This document shows, one piece after another, positions 26,048 through 35,036 of a stretch of DNA of 35,187 bases. Under the pieces are notes generated by a model that was not told where the DNA came from, searched no databases, and saw only the letters and a list, made by a program, of their open reading frames with translations. The position numbers and the translations under genes are program-made. The first letter of the stretch is position 1. Each line of letters starts with the position of its first letter. Source of the DNA: an uncultured Flavobacteriaceae bacterium (GTDB lineage Bacteria > Bacteroidota > Bacteroidia > Flavobacteriales > Flavobacteriaceae); NCBI GenBank assembly GCA_905182835.1, contig CAJJDI010000011.1:1-35187 (forward strand). The letters are read 5' to 3'.

Positions 26048-27184
26048 TTAATCATTAGAGTTAGGTCTAGTTTCGTCGTCACCACCTTCATCTTCTTCTA
26101 AAACTTTATTCCAAACTTTAATTTTATCATCTTCCTTGATTCCTTCTAACACTTCAACACTTATTCCGTCAGAAATACCAATGGTGATATCTTTTTTAAC
26201 AAATACTCCATCATCATTTAGAATTTCTACAAATGGTTTTTCAGTAAACCTGTTAAACTGAATTAAAGATTCTTTAATACATAAAGAGTTTTCTGTATTT
26301 TCAATTTCTATTATTGCATTAGCGCTATAGCCAGCTCTAACTTTAGAAGTTGGAATTTCAACAGAAGCTTTAATTTTAAATTGTACAGCTCCATTTGCTT
26401 CAATTCCTTTTGGAGCAACAAAAGTTAATTTAGACGGAAACTCTTCTTCTCCTAAAGCACCAAGAACAACCTTAATATCTTTACCTTCCTCTAATTTTCC
26501 AACTTCTGCTTCATCAACTTGCCCTTCGAAAATCATAATACTCATGTCAGCTACAGTTGCTATCGTAGTACCAGCATTAAAGTTATTACTTTCAATTACT
26601 TGATTTCCTTCTCTAACTGGAATTTCTAAAATAGTACCAGAAATTTGAGCTATTATATTTGTGTTTGCCGAACCACCTCCAGAAAGCGAGCCTTGTTTAA
26701 TTATTTTAAAATCATTCTCTGCTTGTGTCAAAGACTCTCGTGCTTGATTTAAAGATAATTCCGCATTTTCAAAGTCTTGTTTTGAGATAACTCCTTTGCT
26801 AAACAACTCTTTACTTCTATCGAATAGTCTCTTTGAATTGTCAAACGATAACTTGGAGGAGTTGATTCTACTATTTGCGCTAACTAAACTTTGCTCATTT
26901 GGAACAACTCTTATTTTAGCAATTAAATCTCCCTTTTGTATCATGTCTCCTTCTTCAACATAAATCATATCTACAATGCCAGTTACTTGAGGTTTTAACT
27001 CAATCTCATCTTCAGGATTTAATTTTCCAGTGGCAACAACATTAGTGTTTAATGAAGTATAAAATGGAGTCTGAGTGTCATAGTCAATAATTGATTCAGA
27101 ATTTGCATCGTTAAAGTATTTTAATACAAAAAGTAGTGCGACTAACGTAGCAGCAATTAAAGTAATTCTAGTTGGTTTATTCAT
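26048..27184 (-). CDS. Periplasmic adaptor (MacA/HlyD type)
   Basis: This 378-residue protein is the periplasmic bridge of a tripartite exporter. An N-terminal membrane anchor (RITLIAATLVALLFVLKYF) is followed by the lipoyl half-motif ATGKLNPEDEIELKPQVTG, a coiled-coil hairpin (about residues 100-165), the second lipoyl half (ISGTILEIPVREGNQV), and beta-barrel segments (VDEAEVGKLEEGKDIKV). Its C terminus is acidic (EEDEGGDDE). It lies between a permease (20 bases) and the TolC gene, in the MacAB-TolC order. Confidence 0.93.
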   Translation of the reverse strand: MNKPTRITLIAATLVALLFVLKYFNDANSESIIDYDTQTPFYTSLNTNVVATGKLNPEDEIELKPQVTGIVDMIYVEEGDMIQKGDLIAKIRVVPNEQSLVSANSRINSSKLSFDNSKRLFDRSKELFSKGVISKQDFENAELSLNQARESLTQAENDFKIIKQGSLSGGGSANTNIIAQISGTILEIPVREGNQVIESNNFNAGTTIATVADMSIMIFEGQVDEAEVGKLEEGKDIKVVLGALGEEEFPSKLTFVAPKGIEANGAVQFKIKASVEIPTSKVRAGYSANAIIEIENTENSLCIKESLIQFNRFTEKPFVEILNDDGVFVKKDITIGISDGISVEVLEGIKEDDKIKVWNKVLEEDEGGDDETRPNSND

Positions 27185-27204
27185 TCTATTTTATTTTTAA
27201 AAAA

Positions 27205-28443
27205 TTATTCTTCTCTTAATGCTTCAATTGGTTTAATACTTGTAGCTCTACCAGCTGGTATTAAACCTATAAGTGTTCCAAATATCACTAGTATAATTAG
27301 TGATATAAACACTATAAGTATGGATACAGATGGATTGACTAATGTTGCTTCAGCTCCTTGTCCAAAAAAGCTATCTAATGCTATTAAAATCCATCCTCCA
27401 GAAATAATTCCAAATATTCCTGCAATAATAGTAAGAAACACAGCTTCCAAAACTATTTGTCTTTTAATTTCAAATGGAGTTGCTCCAAGGGCTCGTCTAA
27501 TTCCAATTTCTTTCGTTCGTTCTTTTACTGTAATAAGCAATATGTTTCCAATTGCAAAAACTCCAGCTATTAATGTAGCAATCCCCACAAACCATGTTAA
27601 AAACTGCATTCCAGTTAAAAACCCTTTAAATTGCTCAAACCTTTCTCCTAAATTAAAACTACCAAAAGCTCTGTTATCTTTGGGGTGAATTTGATTCATA
27701 TTTCTAAGAATTAACTTAGCATCATTCTCTATCTGTTTAATGCTATATTCAGGTTTACCTGTAATAGTTAGCCAGCCAATATTATCGCCCTGGTTATAAA
27801 TTTGTTGAAAAGTGGTAAAGGGAATATGCATTGCTCCTCCAAAATCAAAATTCCCTTGCTTAAATACACCAACTACTTTGAAGTTTATATTATTAATAGT
27901 TATGTATTCTCCAATAGCATTTTCATCTTTTTCAAAGATTTGCTTATAAACATCATCATTGATAACTACAATTTTCTTGTTTAAATCAATATCATTTTGA
28001 TTAATCCATCTACCGCTAATTAAGTTCTTTTTTTGAATTTTATCTAAAATTGGAAAATCTCCACTAACTCCAAAATTACCAGATAAAAATTTTCTAACCA
28101 CTTGGGCTTGATTCTGATTTCTAGGAACAACTAATTCAATACCTGGTACATTATTTCTTATATTATCTAATTGAGAAAATTTTAATCTTGGTCTTCTACC
28201 TTCTTGAAATCCTTTAAATGGTCTACTAGTCGATTGTGCCCAAATAAATACACTATTCGTGGCAAAGTCTCCAAATTCAGAATTAAATTTATTTTCAATT
28301 CCTCTTGCAGATCCTAGTAATCCTATAAGAAGTAATATACCCCACCAAACACCAATCATAGTAATCACAGTTCTAACCTTATTTTTGGTTAGACTGTCAG
28401 AAACTTCTTGCCATGTATCTATATCAAATAAAAATTTAAACAT
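27205..28443 (-). CDS. MacB/FtsX-type ABC transporter permease (second)
   Basis: This 412-residue permease has a first membrane helix (VRTVITMIGVWWGILLLIGL), a large periplasmic MacB-PCD domain (about 45-270), and three C-terminal helices. The FtsX signature ERTKEIGIRRALGATPFEIKR precedes the third helix. The ATP-binding partner is the separate gene at 29678-30367. It starts 1 base after the first permease stop, and the two are diverged paralogs, so the exporter is probably a heterodimer. Confidence 0.94.
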   Translation of the reverse strand: MFKFLFDIDTWQEVSDSLTKNKVRTVITMIGVWWGILLLIGLLGSARGIENKFNSEFGDFATNSVFIWAQSTSRPFKGFQEGRRPRLKFSQLDNIRNNVPGIELVVPRNQNQAQVVRKFLSGNFGVSGDFPILDKIQKKNLISGRWINQNDIDLNKKIVVINDDVYKQIFEKDENAIGEYITINNINFKVVGVFKQGNFDFGGAMHIPFTTFQQIYNQGDNIGWLTITGKPEYSIKQIENDAKLILRNMNQIHPKDNRAFGSFNLGERFEQFKGFLTGMQFLTWFVGIATLIAGVFAIGNILLITVKERTKEIGIRRALGATPFEIKRQIVLEAVFLTIIAGIFGIISGGWILIALDSFFGQGAEATLVNPSVSILIVFISLIILVIFGTLIGLIPAGRATSIKPIEALREE

Positions 28444-28444
28444 A

Positions 28445-29674
28445 TTATTCGTCTCTTAAAGCTATTATTGGTTTAATTTTTGATGCTTTTTTAGCTGGCA
28501 ACCAAGCAGCGATAAAACCAGCTGTAATTAGAGTTAAAGTAGCCATAGCTACCAAAAAGGTACTTACACTCGGGTCTGTAATAAAATATTTATCGAGCGA
28601 TGGGCCATAAGCTTCCAAAATTCCAATTCCAAGTACTAATCCTAAATAACCAGATATTGAAGTAATCATCACTGATTCTATTATTATTATAGATACTATA
28701 GAGCTCGGCGGAGCTCCAAGCGCTTTTCTTATTCCAATTTCTTTCGTTCTTTCTTTCACAATAAAAATCATAATATTACTAATACCTACAATACCTGCAA
28801 TTAGTGTTCCTAATCCAATTATTAAGACTAAAATGGCTAAAATGGCATTAAATTGATTAATTTGATTAGCCGATGTTGCTCTATTTCTTAAACGTACAGC
28901 TCTTTGGTCTGAGGGTTCAATATTAAATATTTTTTTTATTCTTTTTTCAATATTGATTCCTAATGCGATTGCATTATCCAGTCCCATATTTAGATTATAT
29001 GTTAAGTTAATTTGATCAATATAGTCGTTATTTCCATAAATTCTTTGAGCAGTTGTTAAGGGCATATAAATAATTCTTTCTTCGTTATCATCTCCAATAT
29101 CTTGATAAACTCCCACAACTTTATATTGAATATTATTAAGATCAATATACTCGCCCAACACTTTTTGTGTTTTGAAAAGATCTTCTTTTACTAACCTACC
29201 AATTACTATTACTTTAGTGGACTGCTGTAAATCTCTTTGATTAATAAATCTCCCACTAATTAGTTCAGATTTCTCAATAAACTGATGGTCTGGATTTACT
29301 GCTCTTAAAGTGTAGTTGTTTTTTTCTCCTTTATAGGATGCAGTTACATTTTTATTAACTCTTGCTGTTATAAATTCTATATCCTCTTTAAACTCATCTT
29401 TTAAAGTGGAAAGAAGTGCATTATCAAATTGTATTCTTCTTCCAACTTGATTTCCTTTACCTGCTTTAGCGGTTCTACCAGAATTAATGAAAATAGTATT
29501 TTCAGCATCCCCACCCATTCCTTCATTAAAGGTATTTTGAAGTCCATTTGCAAGTCCAAATAAAATTGCAAAAAGCATTATGGCAAAAATTACTGTTCCA
29601 CCAGACAGTAGAGTACGAAGCTTATTTTTGCTTATACTCTGAAATATTTCTCGCCAAAGGTCTAAATCAAACAT
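28445..29674 (-). CDS. MacB/FtsX-type ABC transporter permease (first)
   Basis: This 409-residue permease has the same architecture as its neighbour: first helix LSGGTVIFAIMLFAILFGLA, a MacB periplasmic domain with the SGRFINQRDLQQSTKVIVIGR core, and three late helices with ERTKEIGIRKALGAPPSSI. It starts 3 bases after the ATPase stop, which points to translational coupling. Sequence differs from the downstream permease across the periplasmic part. Confidence 0.94.
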   Translation of the reverse strand: MFDLDLWREIFQSISKNKLRTLLSGGTVIFAIMLFAILFGLANGLQNTFNEGMGGDAENTIFINSGRTAKAGKGNQVGRRIQFDNALLSTLKDEFKEDIEFITARVNKNVTASYKGEKNNYTLRAVNPDHQFIEKSELISGRFINQRDLQQSTKVIVIGRLVKEDLFKTQKVLGEYIDLNNIQYKVVGVYQDIGDDNEERIIYMPLTTAQRIYGNNDYIDQINLTYNLNMGLDNAIALGINIEKRIKKIFNIEPSDQRAVRLRNRATSANQINQFNAILAILVLIIGLGTLIAGIVGISNIMIFIVKERTKEIGIRKALGAPPSSIVSIIIIESVMITSISGYLGLVLGIGILEAYGPSLDKYFITDPSVSTFLVAMATLTLITAGFIAAWLPAKKASKIKPIIALRDE

Positions 29675-29677
29675 ATC

Positions 29678-30367
29678 TTATACTCTTACTTGTTTAATTT
29701 TGGTATCTTCAATTATAACACCATCTCTTAGTCTAACAATTCTTTTACACATTTGTGCAATATCCTCTTCATGAGTCACTAATAAAATAGTTTTTCCTTC
29801 ATCATTTAATTGTTGTAAAAATTGCATTATTTCACTTGAAGTTGTTGTATCTAATGCTCCTGTTGGCTCATCAGCTAATAATAATTTAGGCTCAGAAGCA
29901 AGAGCTCTAGCTATTGCAACTCTTTGTTTTTGACCACCTGAAAGTTCACTAGGTAAATGTTTAGCCCAATCCGCTAAACCTACTTTCTCTAAATGAAACA
30001 TTGCTTTTTCTTGTCTTTCTTTTCTCTTCAAACCTTGATAATATAAGGGTAGTGCAACATTTTCCATTGCATTTTTATAGTTTATTAAGTTAAAGGACTG
30101 AAATACAAATCCTAAAAATTGATTTCTATAATTAGCTGCTTTTTTCTCATTAAGATTTTTAATTTCAACTCCGTCTAAAATATAATCACCCGAATCCGCT
30201 TCATCTAAAATTCCGATAATATTTAATAAGGTAGATTTTCCAGATCCAGAAGAACCCATGATAGCTACCATTTCACCACTTTTAGCATATAAATCTATAC
30301 CCTTTAAAACATGAAGACTTGAGTCCCCCATTTTATAGGATTTATTTAAGTTTTTAATTTCTAGCAT
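29678..30367 (-). CDS. ABC transporter ATP-binding protein (MacB/LolD type)
   Basis: This 229-residue ATPase has Walker A GSSGSGKS (38-45), the LSGGQKQRVAIARAL signature, Walker B LLLADEPTGALD and the H-loop LLVTHEED. It belongs to the MacB/LolD/FtsE group that powers FtsX-type permeases by mechanotransmission. It is the first gene of the operon ATPase-permease-permease-adaptor-TolC. The 112-base gap upstream carries no exact TAnnTTTG box. The substrate (peptide, lipid, macrolide or lipoprotein) cannot be decided from the sequence. Confidence 0.95.
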   Translation of the reverse strand: MLEIKNLNKSYKMGDSSLHVLKGIDLYAKSGEMVAIMGSSGSGKSTLLNIIGILDEADSGDYILDGVEIKNLNEKKAANYRNQFLGFVFQSFNLINYKNAMENVALPLYYQGLKRKERQEKAMFHLEKVGLADWAKHLPSELSGGQKQRVAIARALASEPKLLLADEPTGALDTTTSSEIMQFLQQLNDEGKTILLVTHEEDIAQMCKRIVRLRDGVIIEDTKIKQVRV

Positions 30368-30479
30368 AAGTCAATATATTTATACAAATTTCCATTTTTT
30401 AATAAAAATAACATCCCAACATTATGTTAATTATTTGCTAATTAATTATTTTTTTGTTGAACAATTCATTTGTCAAGTA

Positions 30480-33083
30480 TTATAACCTATACGTTGCCTT
30501 AATTAAAAAAGTATTATTAGGTTTTTTATCTTTCAATCCTACTCCCAAACCTTCAATCAAATTTTCTGTATTTTCTATATAAGAATTTATTCCTTGAGCC
30601 CATATAAAATACAACTCAGATCCAGGTTGATATTCCCACTTGAGAACTAGGTTTGATTTAAATTGAACTGTTGAAAAATTAGGGTTATTGAAACTATAAT
30701 CTATAACGCTATCTAAGTCTTCATCAACAGAATAAATGCTATTAGTATATTCTAGTTGATTATTTTCAAACTTATTAAATCTATCCTCTAATTTATCAGC
30801 GATAGGGTTTGTGACATATTTAAATTGGTCATATGTAGCCTTGAAAATAAAAGGCTGTCCATAGTACTGAATAGACAAGCTAGGGTTTAATATATAATCC
30901 AACCGAATAGAAGCACTTAAAATTTCATTATCAAGCCTACCAAGTATATACCTAGGGGCTTGATTAAGATTTAATGTTGTAACGTATTGTGTTTGATTTG
31001 GATGATTTGAATAACTTGGCTGAATTGATAAGGATAAGGAACTATTTGGTTGGTAACTAAATGTAAGATCAGTTCTAAATAGTGAAAAATTATTTTCCTT
31101 AGCCTGACTATAAACACTACCAATACCAAATCTAAATTTTTTACGATGATCAGTTCTGAAATTTACAAATATATAGTTCTCTTCAGAATACCTAAACCTT
31201 GGTCCGCCTTGCAAGTAAGTGTTTATAAAAATTCTTGGCTTGTGAGTTACTCCCATATTGAAGCTCATGTTATTATTAAGCGTCAGAGATGAATCAAAAC
31301 TATATTGAGTTCTATTATGGTTTCCTTCAAAATCATATGTCGTAAACTGTTCAAAAGTTCCTCTAAAAGACCTAAGCTTTCCTATTGATTTGAGAGTTTT
31401 ATAACCTATAAATGAAGTTTGCATTTTTAAATCAGCTTGTCTCAAATAACCTATATCATTAATTTCTAATTCAGGGGAATACCAATTAAAACCTGCTCCG
31501 TATGTCCAATTCCCTTCAGATTGTTTTCCAATATCTATGATACCATTTGTACCGGTTAATGAAGTTTTTGTAGGATCAACATCTATATGTGAAGCATCTA
31601 TTCTTTGGAATAAATGTGTGATGGAGGTTTGTGTGTTAAGGATTGACTCTCGACTTCCGTTTACTTTACTAATAACAATTTTACTGTCAATAAAATATTT
31701 TTTATTTCTCCATTGATGCTTAAAATCAACTCCAGCACTATATGCTGATTTATGTAAAAAATTCAAATTATCGGATAATTTTGATCTATTAGTTGAAGTA
31801 AATATTCCTCCTAAAGATGAATTTTCATTAAAATCTTTTTGAATTCTACCTACAAAATAATTAGTCATTGGCTCAACTTTGTCTCTTCTATTCTCAAGAT
31901 CATTGCTGATCTTAGCATATTCATTTGAAGTAATACTTTCTAATATTCCTATAGACCAGCCATTATTAGTTTTTCCTGAAAATTTTGCTGCACCCAGAAT
32001 TTTAGTTATTGTGGGCTGATCATAATACTCCCCTTGTATTGTATTTGGTCTACCTTGAGGAGCTCTTCCTAGTCTTCTTGAAAAAAATAAATTATCTCTA
32101 TTAGTTAATCTGTAGTTAAATATGTTTTTACTTTCTACAAAAAACGGTCTTCTTTCCTCTAAAAAAATTTCAAATCCATCTAATGAAATTTGTGAAGGAT
32201 CAGCCTCTATCTGACCAAAATCAGGGTTGATAGTTATGTCTAAAGTTAAATTATTAGTGATCCCAAATTTAGCATCTAAACCTGCATTTAAAGTGAAATC
32301 ATTTCCATCTTTATATGGGTTTCCTAATTGCTTTTCATAGGTGTCTAACTTTGAGGTTAAAAAAGGTCTTATATCAATTTGCTTTTCATTACTTATATTA
32401 TTTAGGCCTTTTAATTCTCCGCTTTCACTTACCCATCCAGGGGAGTCTGCAGGTACTCTATTCCAGACAGACTTCTCGTTCTCTCTAAAGATTTCCCTCA
32501 TTATATTGAATCCCCAAACATTGTTTTCTGAATTATCAAACCTAACTTGGTTAAATGGAATTTTATATTCCGCATACCAAGCTTCCTTATCGATATGGGT
32601 TTTAACATCCCATATTGGATCCCAGCTGATATCTTCATCTTGCCCATTATCAGATGCTATCATATCCATTTTAACTCCCGCCACGGAAACACCAAACATA
32701 TATGCTGTTCTTAAATCATGATAACTATCAATTGCAACCATTAATTTATCCCCATCAAACTGATCTCTTCTAGAGAGTCTATTAACTATTTGGTCTGGTA
32801 ATGAATCTATTGCTTTTATCGCTATATATAGATGTTTTTTATCATATAAGATTTTAAAACTTGTATCATAACTAGGAATAGTATTTTCATTTGGCTCTAG
32901 TTCAACAAATCCATTTTCCCATTGCGCTTTAGACCATATAGAGTCATCTATTAATCCATCTATTTTTGGAGCATCAGTAGAATTAATTTCAATTGGATAA
33001 TATGTTTTTTTTAAATTCTGATTATCAGTTGAGAATACTGAGATAAAAAAGAAATTAAAAATAATGTATACTATTTTATTCAT
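30480..33083 (-). CDS. DUF5916 protein with CBM9-like domain and outer-membrane barrel
   Basis: This 867-residue protein has a signal peptide (cut near VFST, about residue 18). A carbohydrate-binding CBM9-like domain follows (about 35-215: APKIDGLIDDSIWSKAQW and TSFKILYDKKHLYIAIKAID; both typical). The DUF5916 barrel takes the rest, with IEADPSQISLDGFEIFLEERRPFF as a conserved segment and a terminal NNTFLIKATYRL strand ending in an aromatic/arginine-leucine. The family is common in Bacteroidota and its job is unknown. It lies 42 bases after the PspC-like gene on the same strand. Confidence 0.9.
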   Translation of the reverse strand: MNKIVYIIFNFFFISVFSTDNQNLKKTYYPIEINSTDAPKIDGLIDDSIWSKAQWENGFVELEPNENTIPSYDTSFKILYDKKHLYIAIKAIDSLPDQIVNRLSRRDQFDGDKLMVAIDSYHDLRTAYMFGVSVAGVKMDMIASDNGQDEDISWDPIWDVKTHIDKEAWYAEYKIPFNQVRFDNSENNVWGFNIMREIFRENEKSVWNRVPADSPGWVSESGELKGLNNISNEKQIDIRPFLTSKLDTYEKQLGNPYKDGNDFTLNAGLDAKFGITNNLTLDITINPDFGQIEADPSQISLDGFEIFLEERRPFFVESKNIFNYRLTNRDNLFFSRRLGRAPQGRPNTIQGEYYDQPTITKILGAAKFSGKTNNGWSIGILESITSNEYAKISNDLENRRDKVEPMTNYFVGRIQKDFNENSSLGGIFTSTNRSKLSDNLNFLHKSAYSAGVDFKHQWRNKKYFIDSKIVISKVNGSRESILNTQTSITHLFQRIDASHIDVDPTKTSLTGTNGIIDIGKQSEGNWTYGAGFNWYSPELEINDIGYLRQADLKMQTSFIGYKTLKSIGKLRSFRGTFEQFTTYDFEGNHNRTQYSFDSSLTLNNNMSFNMGVTHKPRIFINTYLQGGPRFRYSEENYIFVNFRTDHRKKFRFGIGSVYSQAKENNFSLFRTDLTFSYQPNSSLSLSIQPSYSNHPNQTQYVTTLNLNQAPRYILGRLDNEILSASIRLDYILNPSLSIQYYGQPFIFKATYDQFKYVTNPIADKLEDRFNKFENNQLEYTNSIYSVDEDLDSVIDYSFNNPNFSTVQFKSNLVLKWEYQPGSELYFIWAQGINSYIENTENLIEGLGVGLKDKKPNNTFLIKATYRL

Positions 33084-33125
33084 AATAATTACTACTCTTT
33101 AGTTTTTTGTTAAATACTTCATAAA

Positions 33126-34223
33126 TTAATAGGGAAAATTATCTGTAATTAATTCAACTCCAATCTGGTAGGAAAAATACATGAAAGATATAACCCATAT
33201 AGATGCTAAAATGTACATGGTTATTTTATTTATCACATAACTATTTCTAAAAGCTAACTTTAAACCAATAATAAATAAAATAATACAAGGAATTAAAATC
33301 AATAATCCAAATAACAATATTGAAATCACGCCAATTGAACTGACAACATCCAAAATGTCAAATCTCAAAAAATCATTTATCTCATAGATTGTAGTACCAT
33401 TAATTACAATTTCAGACGAAGTAGAATTTGTAATTGCAGAGTTTATACTACCTAAAAACAAAACAATTAAAGATGTAATAAAACCTCCTATAAATGAGTA
33501 AAACATTAAAATATAACCAAAAATAATTGAAATTATTTTTAATAGTTTAGAGGAAGTAACTAGCAAAAAATTAATTGTTTTTTTTAAATAATACTTTACT
33601 TTTTCCCATAAGCCGTTTGCGTATTCTTTATCAAAATTTAGGATTTCTTTTTCAATCTCTGGCAATACACTCTCAACTTTTTTTTTAATGGAAGCTACAC
33701 TTACTGCTTCTCCGGTCATTCTAATTTTATCTGCACTAGTTTTAGCAGCAGGTACAACTACCCATAAAATTATATAAGCTAAAGTCGTAAATGGAATAGG
33801 GATAAAGAAAGATAAAATAAATAAAACTCTAATCCATGCAGAGGATATCCCAAAATAATGAGCTAATCCACTCGCTACTCCACCAACATAACTATTATCT
33901 GTATCCCTAAATAACTTTTTAGTAGTATTACTCTTTTTTTTAGATGGTTCCTGTTCATTTTCATCATCAGCTAATTCTTCAGGGGTTCCTAAAATCTCAA
34001 TTGCATTATTTACTTCTGATACAGAAATTACACGGTTAATAGAATTATTTTTAGAAAATAATTCTGCGATATGAGACTCTATGTCCTCTAATATTTCGTT
34101 TTTACTAGAATTAGAACTAAATGCGATAGTTAACTTATCTAAATAAGATTTAAGAATTTTATAAGCCTCATCATCCATTGTGAATTTAACATGAGATAAA
34201 TGTATGTCTTTTGTAATATTCAT
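33126..34223 (-). CDS. PspC-domain membrane protein with HAAS-like N terminus
   Basis: This 365-residue protein begins with a helical domain (DEAYKILKSYLDKL and EILEDIESHIAELF, about 17-56) like the HAAS domain known to pair with PadR regulators. A PspC domain follows (about 103-158: KKLFRDTDNSYVGGVASGLAHYFGI in parts, with VGGVASGLAHYFG clear). Four or more further membrane helices make up the C-terminal half. The PadR gene is 2 bases upstream, so the pair is translationally coupled. The protein is probably an inner-membrane sensor or anti-regulator of the PadR factor; this role is inference from the HAAS-PadR pattern. Confidence 0.88.
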   Translation of the reverse strand: MNITKDIHLSHVKFTMDDEAYKILKSYLDKLTIAFSSNSSKNEILEDIESHIAELFSKNNSINRVISVSEVNNAIEILGTPEELADDENEQEPSKKKSNTTKKLFRDTDNSYVGGVASGLAHYFGISSAWIRVLFILSFFIPIPFTTLAYIILWVVVPAAKTSADKIRMTGEAVSVASIKKKVESVLPEIEKEILNFDKEYANGLWEKVKYYLKKTINFLLVTSSKLLKIISIIFGYILMFYSFIGGFITSLIVLFLGSINSAITNSTSSEIVINGTTIYEINDFLRFDILDVVSSIGVISILLFGLLILIPCIILFIIGLKLAFRNSYVINKITMYILASIWVISFMYFSYQIGVELITDNFPY

Positions 34224-34225
34224 AT

Positions 34226-34552
34226 TTATTTATTTCTAATTTTAGTTACTGCATTAGATAACTCTAGCCATGATTCATTAAGATCATTTAAAAAGTCTTT
34301 TCCCTCATCTGTAATATTATAATATTTTCTAGGGGGACCATTTTTAGATTCTTTCCAATTATACTCTAATAAATTACTATTTTTCAATCTTGTGAGCAAA
34401 GGGTATATAGTCCCTTCGACAACAATTAACTTAGACTCTTTTAATGTCATTAAAATTTCAAAAGAATATTTGGGCTCTTTACTAAGTATAGATAAAATAC
34501 ATAGCTCAAGGATCCCTTTTCGCATCTGTGCTTTTGTATTATCTGACTTCAT
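34226..34552 (-). CDS. PadR-family transcriptional regulator
   Basis: This 108-residue winged-helix protein matches the short PadR type. MRKGILELCILSILSKEPKYSFEI opens the first helices (in parts: GILELCILSILS, YSFEI), and VVEGTIYPLLTRLKNSNLLEYNW is the recognition and wing region (GTIYPLLTRL is the family core). PPRKYYNITDEGKDFL forms the wing. The PspC/HAAS-like gene follows at once, so the protein likely controls its own operon in response to that membrane partner. No classical PadR operator (ATGT-N8-ACAT) is seen in the short gap upstream. Confidence 0.93.
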   Translation of the reverse strand: MKSDNTKAQMRKGILELCILSILSKEPKYSFEILMTLKESKLIVVEGTIYPLLTRLKNSNLLEYNWKESKNGPPRKYYNITDEGKDFLNDLNESWLELSNAVTKIRNK

Positions 34553-34577
34553 TATAATATTTATTAGTAGATTAAAA

Positions 34578-34703
34578 TTAATCGATAGTTATTTCAATTC
34601 CATTTTTTTGGTTCACATCTACATCATCACCTGTACTACAAGAGGTTGTACAAGAAGAAAATATTAGAGAAATAAATATTGAAATTAAAAATGTTTTTTT
34701 CAT
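34578..34703 (-). CDS. Tiny lipoprotein (41 residues)
   Basis: A 42-codon frame from ATG (34701-34703) to TAA. A lysine-rich start (MKKTF) and a hydrophobic stretch lead to the lipobox LIFSSC, with Cys18 as the lipidated residue. The mature peptide is only 24 residues, has one further cysteine (Cys22) and an acidic stretch GDDVDV, and ends NGIEITID. That end resembles a segment of the 72-residue neighbour (NDINLTID). It lies 19 bases after that gene and 25 bases before padR, so it fits the same operon. I do not recognise a family. Confidence 0.72.
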   Translation of the reverse strand: MKKTFLISIFISLIFSSCTTSCSTGDDVDVNQKNGIEITID

Positions 34704-34722
34704 GAATCTGTTTAGTTAATAA

Positions 34723-34941
34723 TTAATCTAGTTCATTTTTTTTAATGGTGATTACAATTATATCTTTCCCATTTTTGTTCATGTCTTCACTTGTAATAAT
34801 CCACTCCCCTTGTACTCCATCTAAGTTTTCTCCATCAATTGTTAAATTGATATCATTTTTTACGGTAACATTAGGACTAACATCTAAACGACATGAAGTG
34901 AAGGTGAAAGTTATCAATAAGATCAGTAATATTTTATTCAT
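34723..34941 (-). CDS. Small lipoprotein (72 residues)
   Basis: A 72-residue protein starting MNKILLILLITFTFTSC, a clean lipoprotein signal with Cys17. The mature part is short and polar, with VKNDINLTIDGENLDG and a lysine-rich end; a beta-hairpin pattern (GEWIITSEDM, DIIVITIKK) is possible. It is upstream of the 41-residue lipoprotein and downstream of the winged-helix gene. A promoter or operator region (34992-35012) lies 50 bases before it. The function is unknown; such proteins are often envelope-stress or sensor partners. Confidence 0.8.
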   Translation of the reverse strand: MNKILLILLITFTFTSCRLDVSPNVTVKNDINLTIDGENLDGVQGEWIITSEDMNKNGKDIIVITIKKNELD

Positions 34942-34991
34942 GATTTAATAATTTGATTAATAATAATTTAAGCGAATATAAATAAATTTTG

Positions 34992-35012
34992 GTACTATGC
35001 AAAGCAAAGTAC
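34992..35012 (-). promoter_or_regulatory. Inverted repeat flanking a -7-like box (possible operator)
   Basis: GTACT (34992-34996) and AGTAC (35008-35012) are perfect inverted arms, 11 nt apart; with one G-T and one T-A pair outside, the arms extend to 7. On the minus strand, the sequence TTGCTTTG (35000-35007) between the arms is one base away from TAnnTTTG. The site is 25 bases after the winged-helix stop and 51 bases before the lipoprotein ATG. It looks like an operator over a promoter for the lipoprotein-padR-pspC genes, but no good -33 element is seen. Confidence 0.4.
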
Positions 35013-35036
35013 TAGTTAATACAAATTATAGTAGAT

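Noticed and set aside
30461-30480. Hairpin after the DUF5916 stop as a terminator
   Set aside because: The arms TTGA/TCAA match but the inner pairs fail, so the stem is only 4 bp with internal mismatches.
32341-32721. A 126-codon frame antisense to the DUF5916 gene
   Set aside because: No motif or start context, and it is fully covered by a well-supported gene on the other strand.
34578-34941. The two small lipoproteins as one gene broken by a frameshift
   Set aside because: Each has its own start, lipobox and stop, and the sequence after the 41-residue stop does not continue the neighbour's similarity in any frame.
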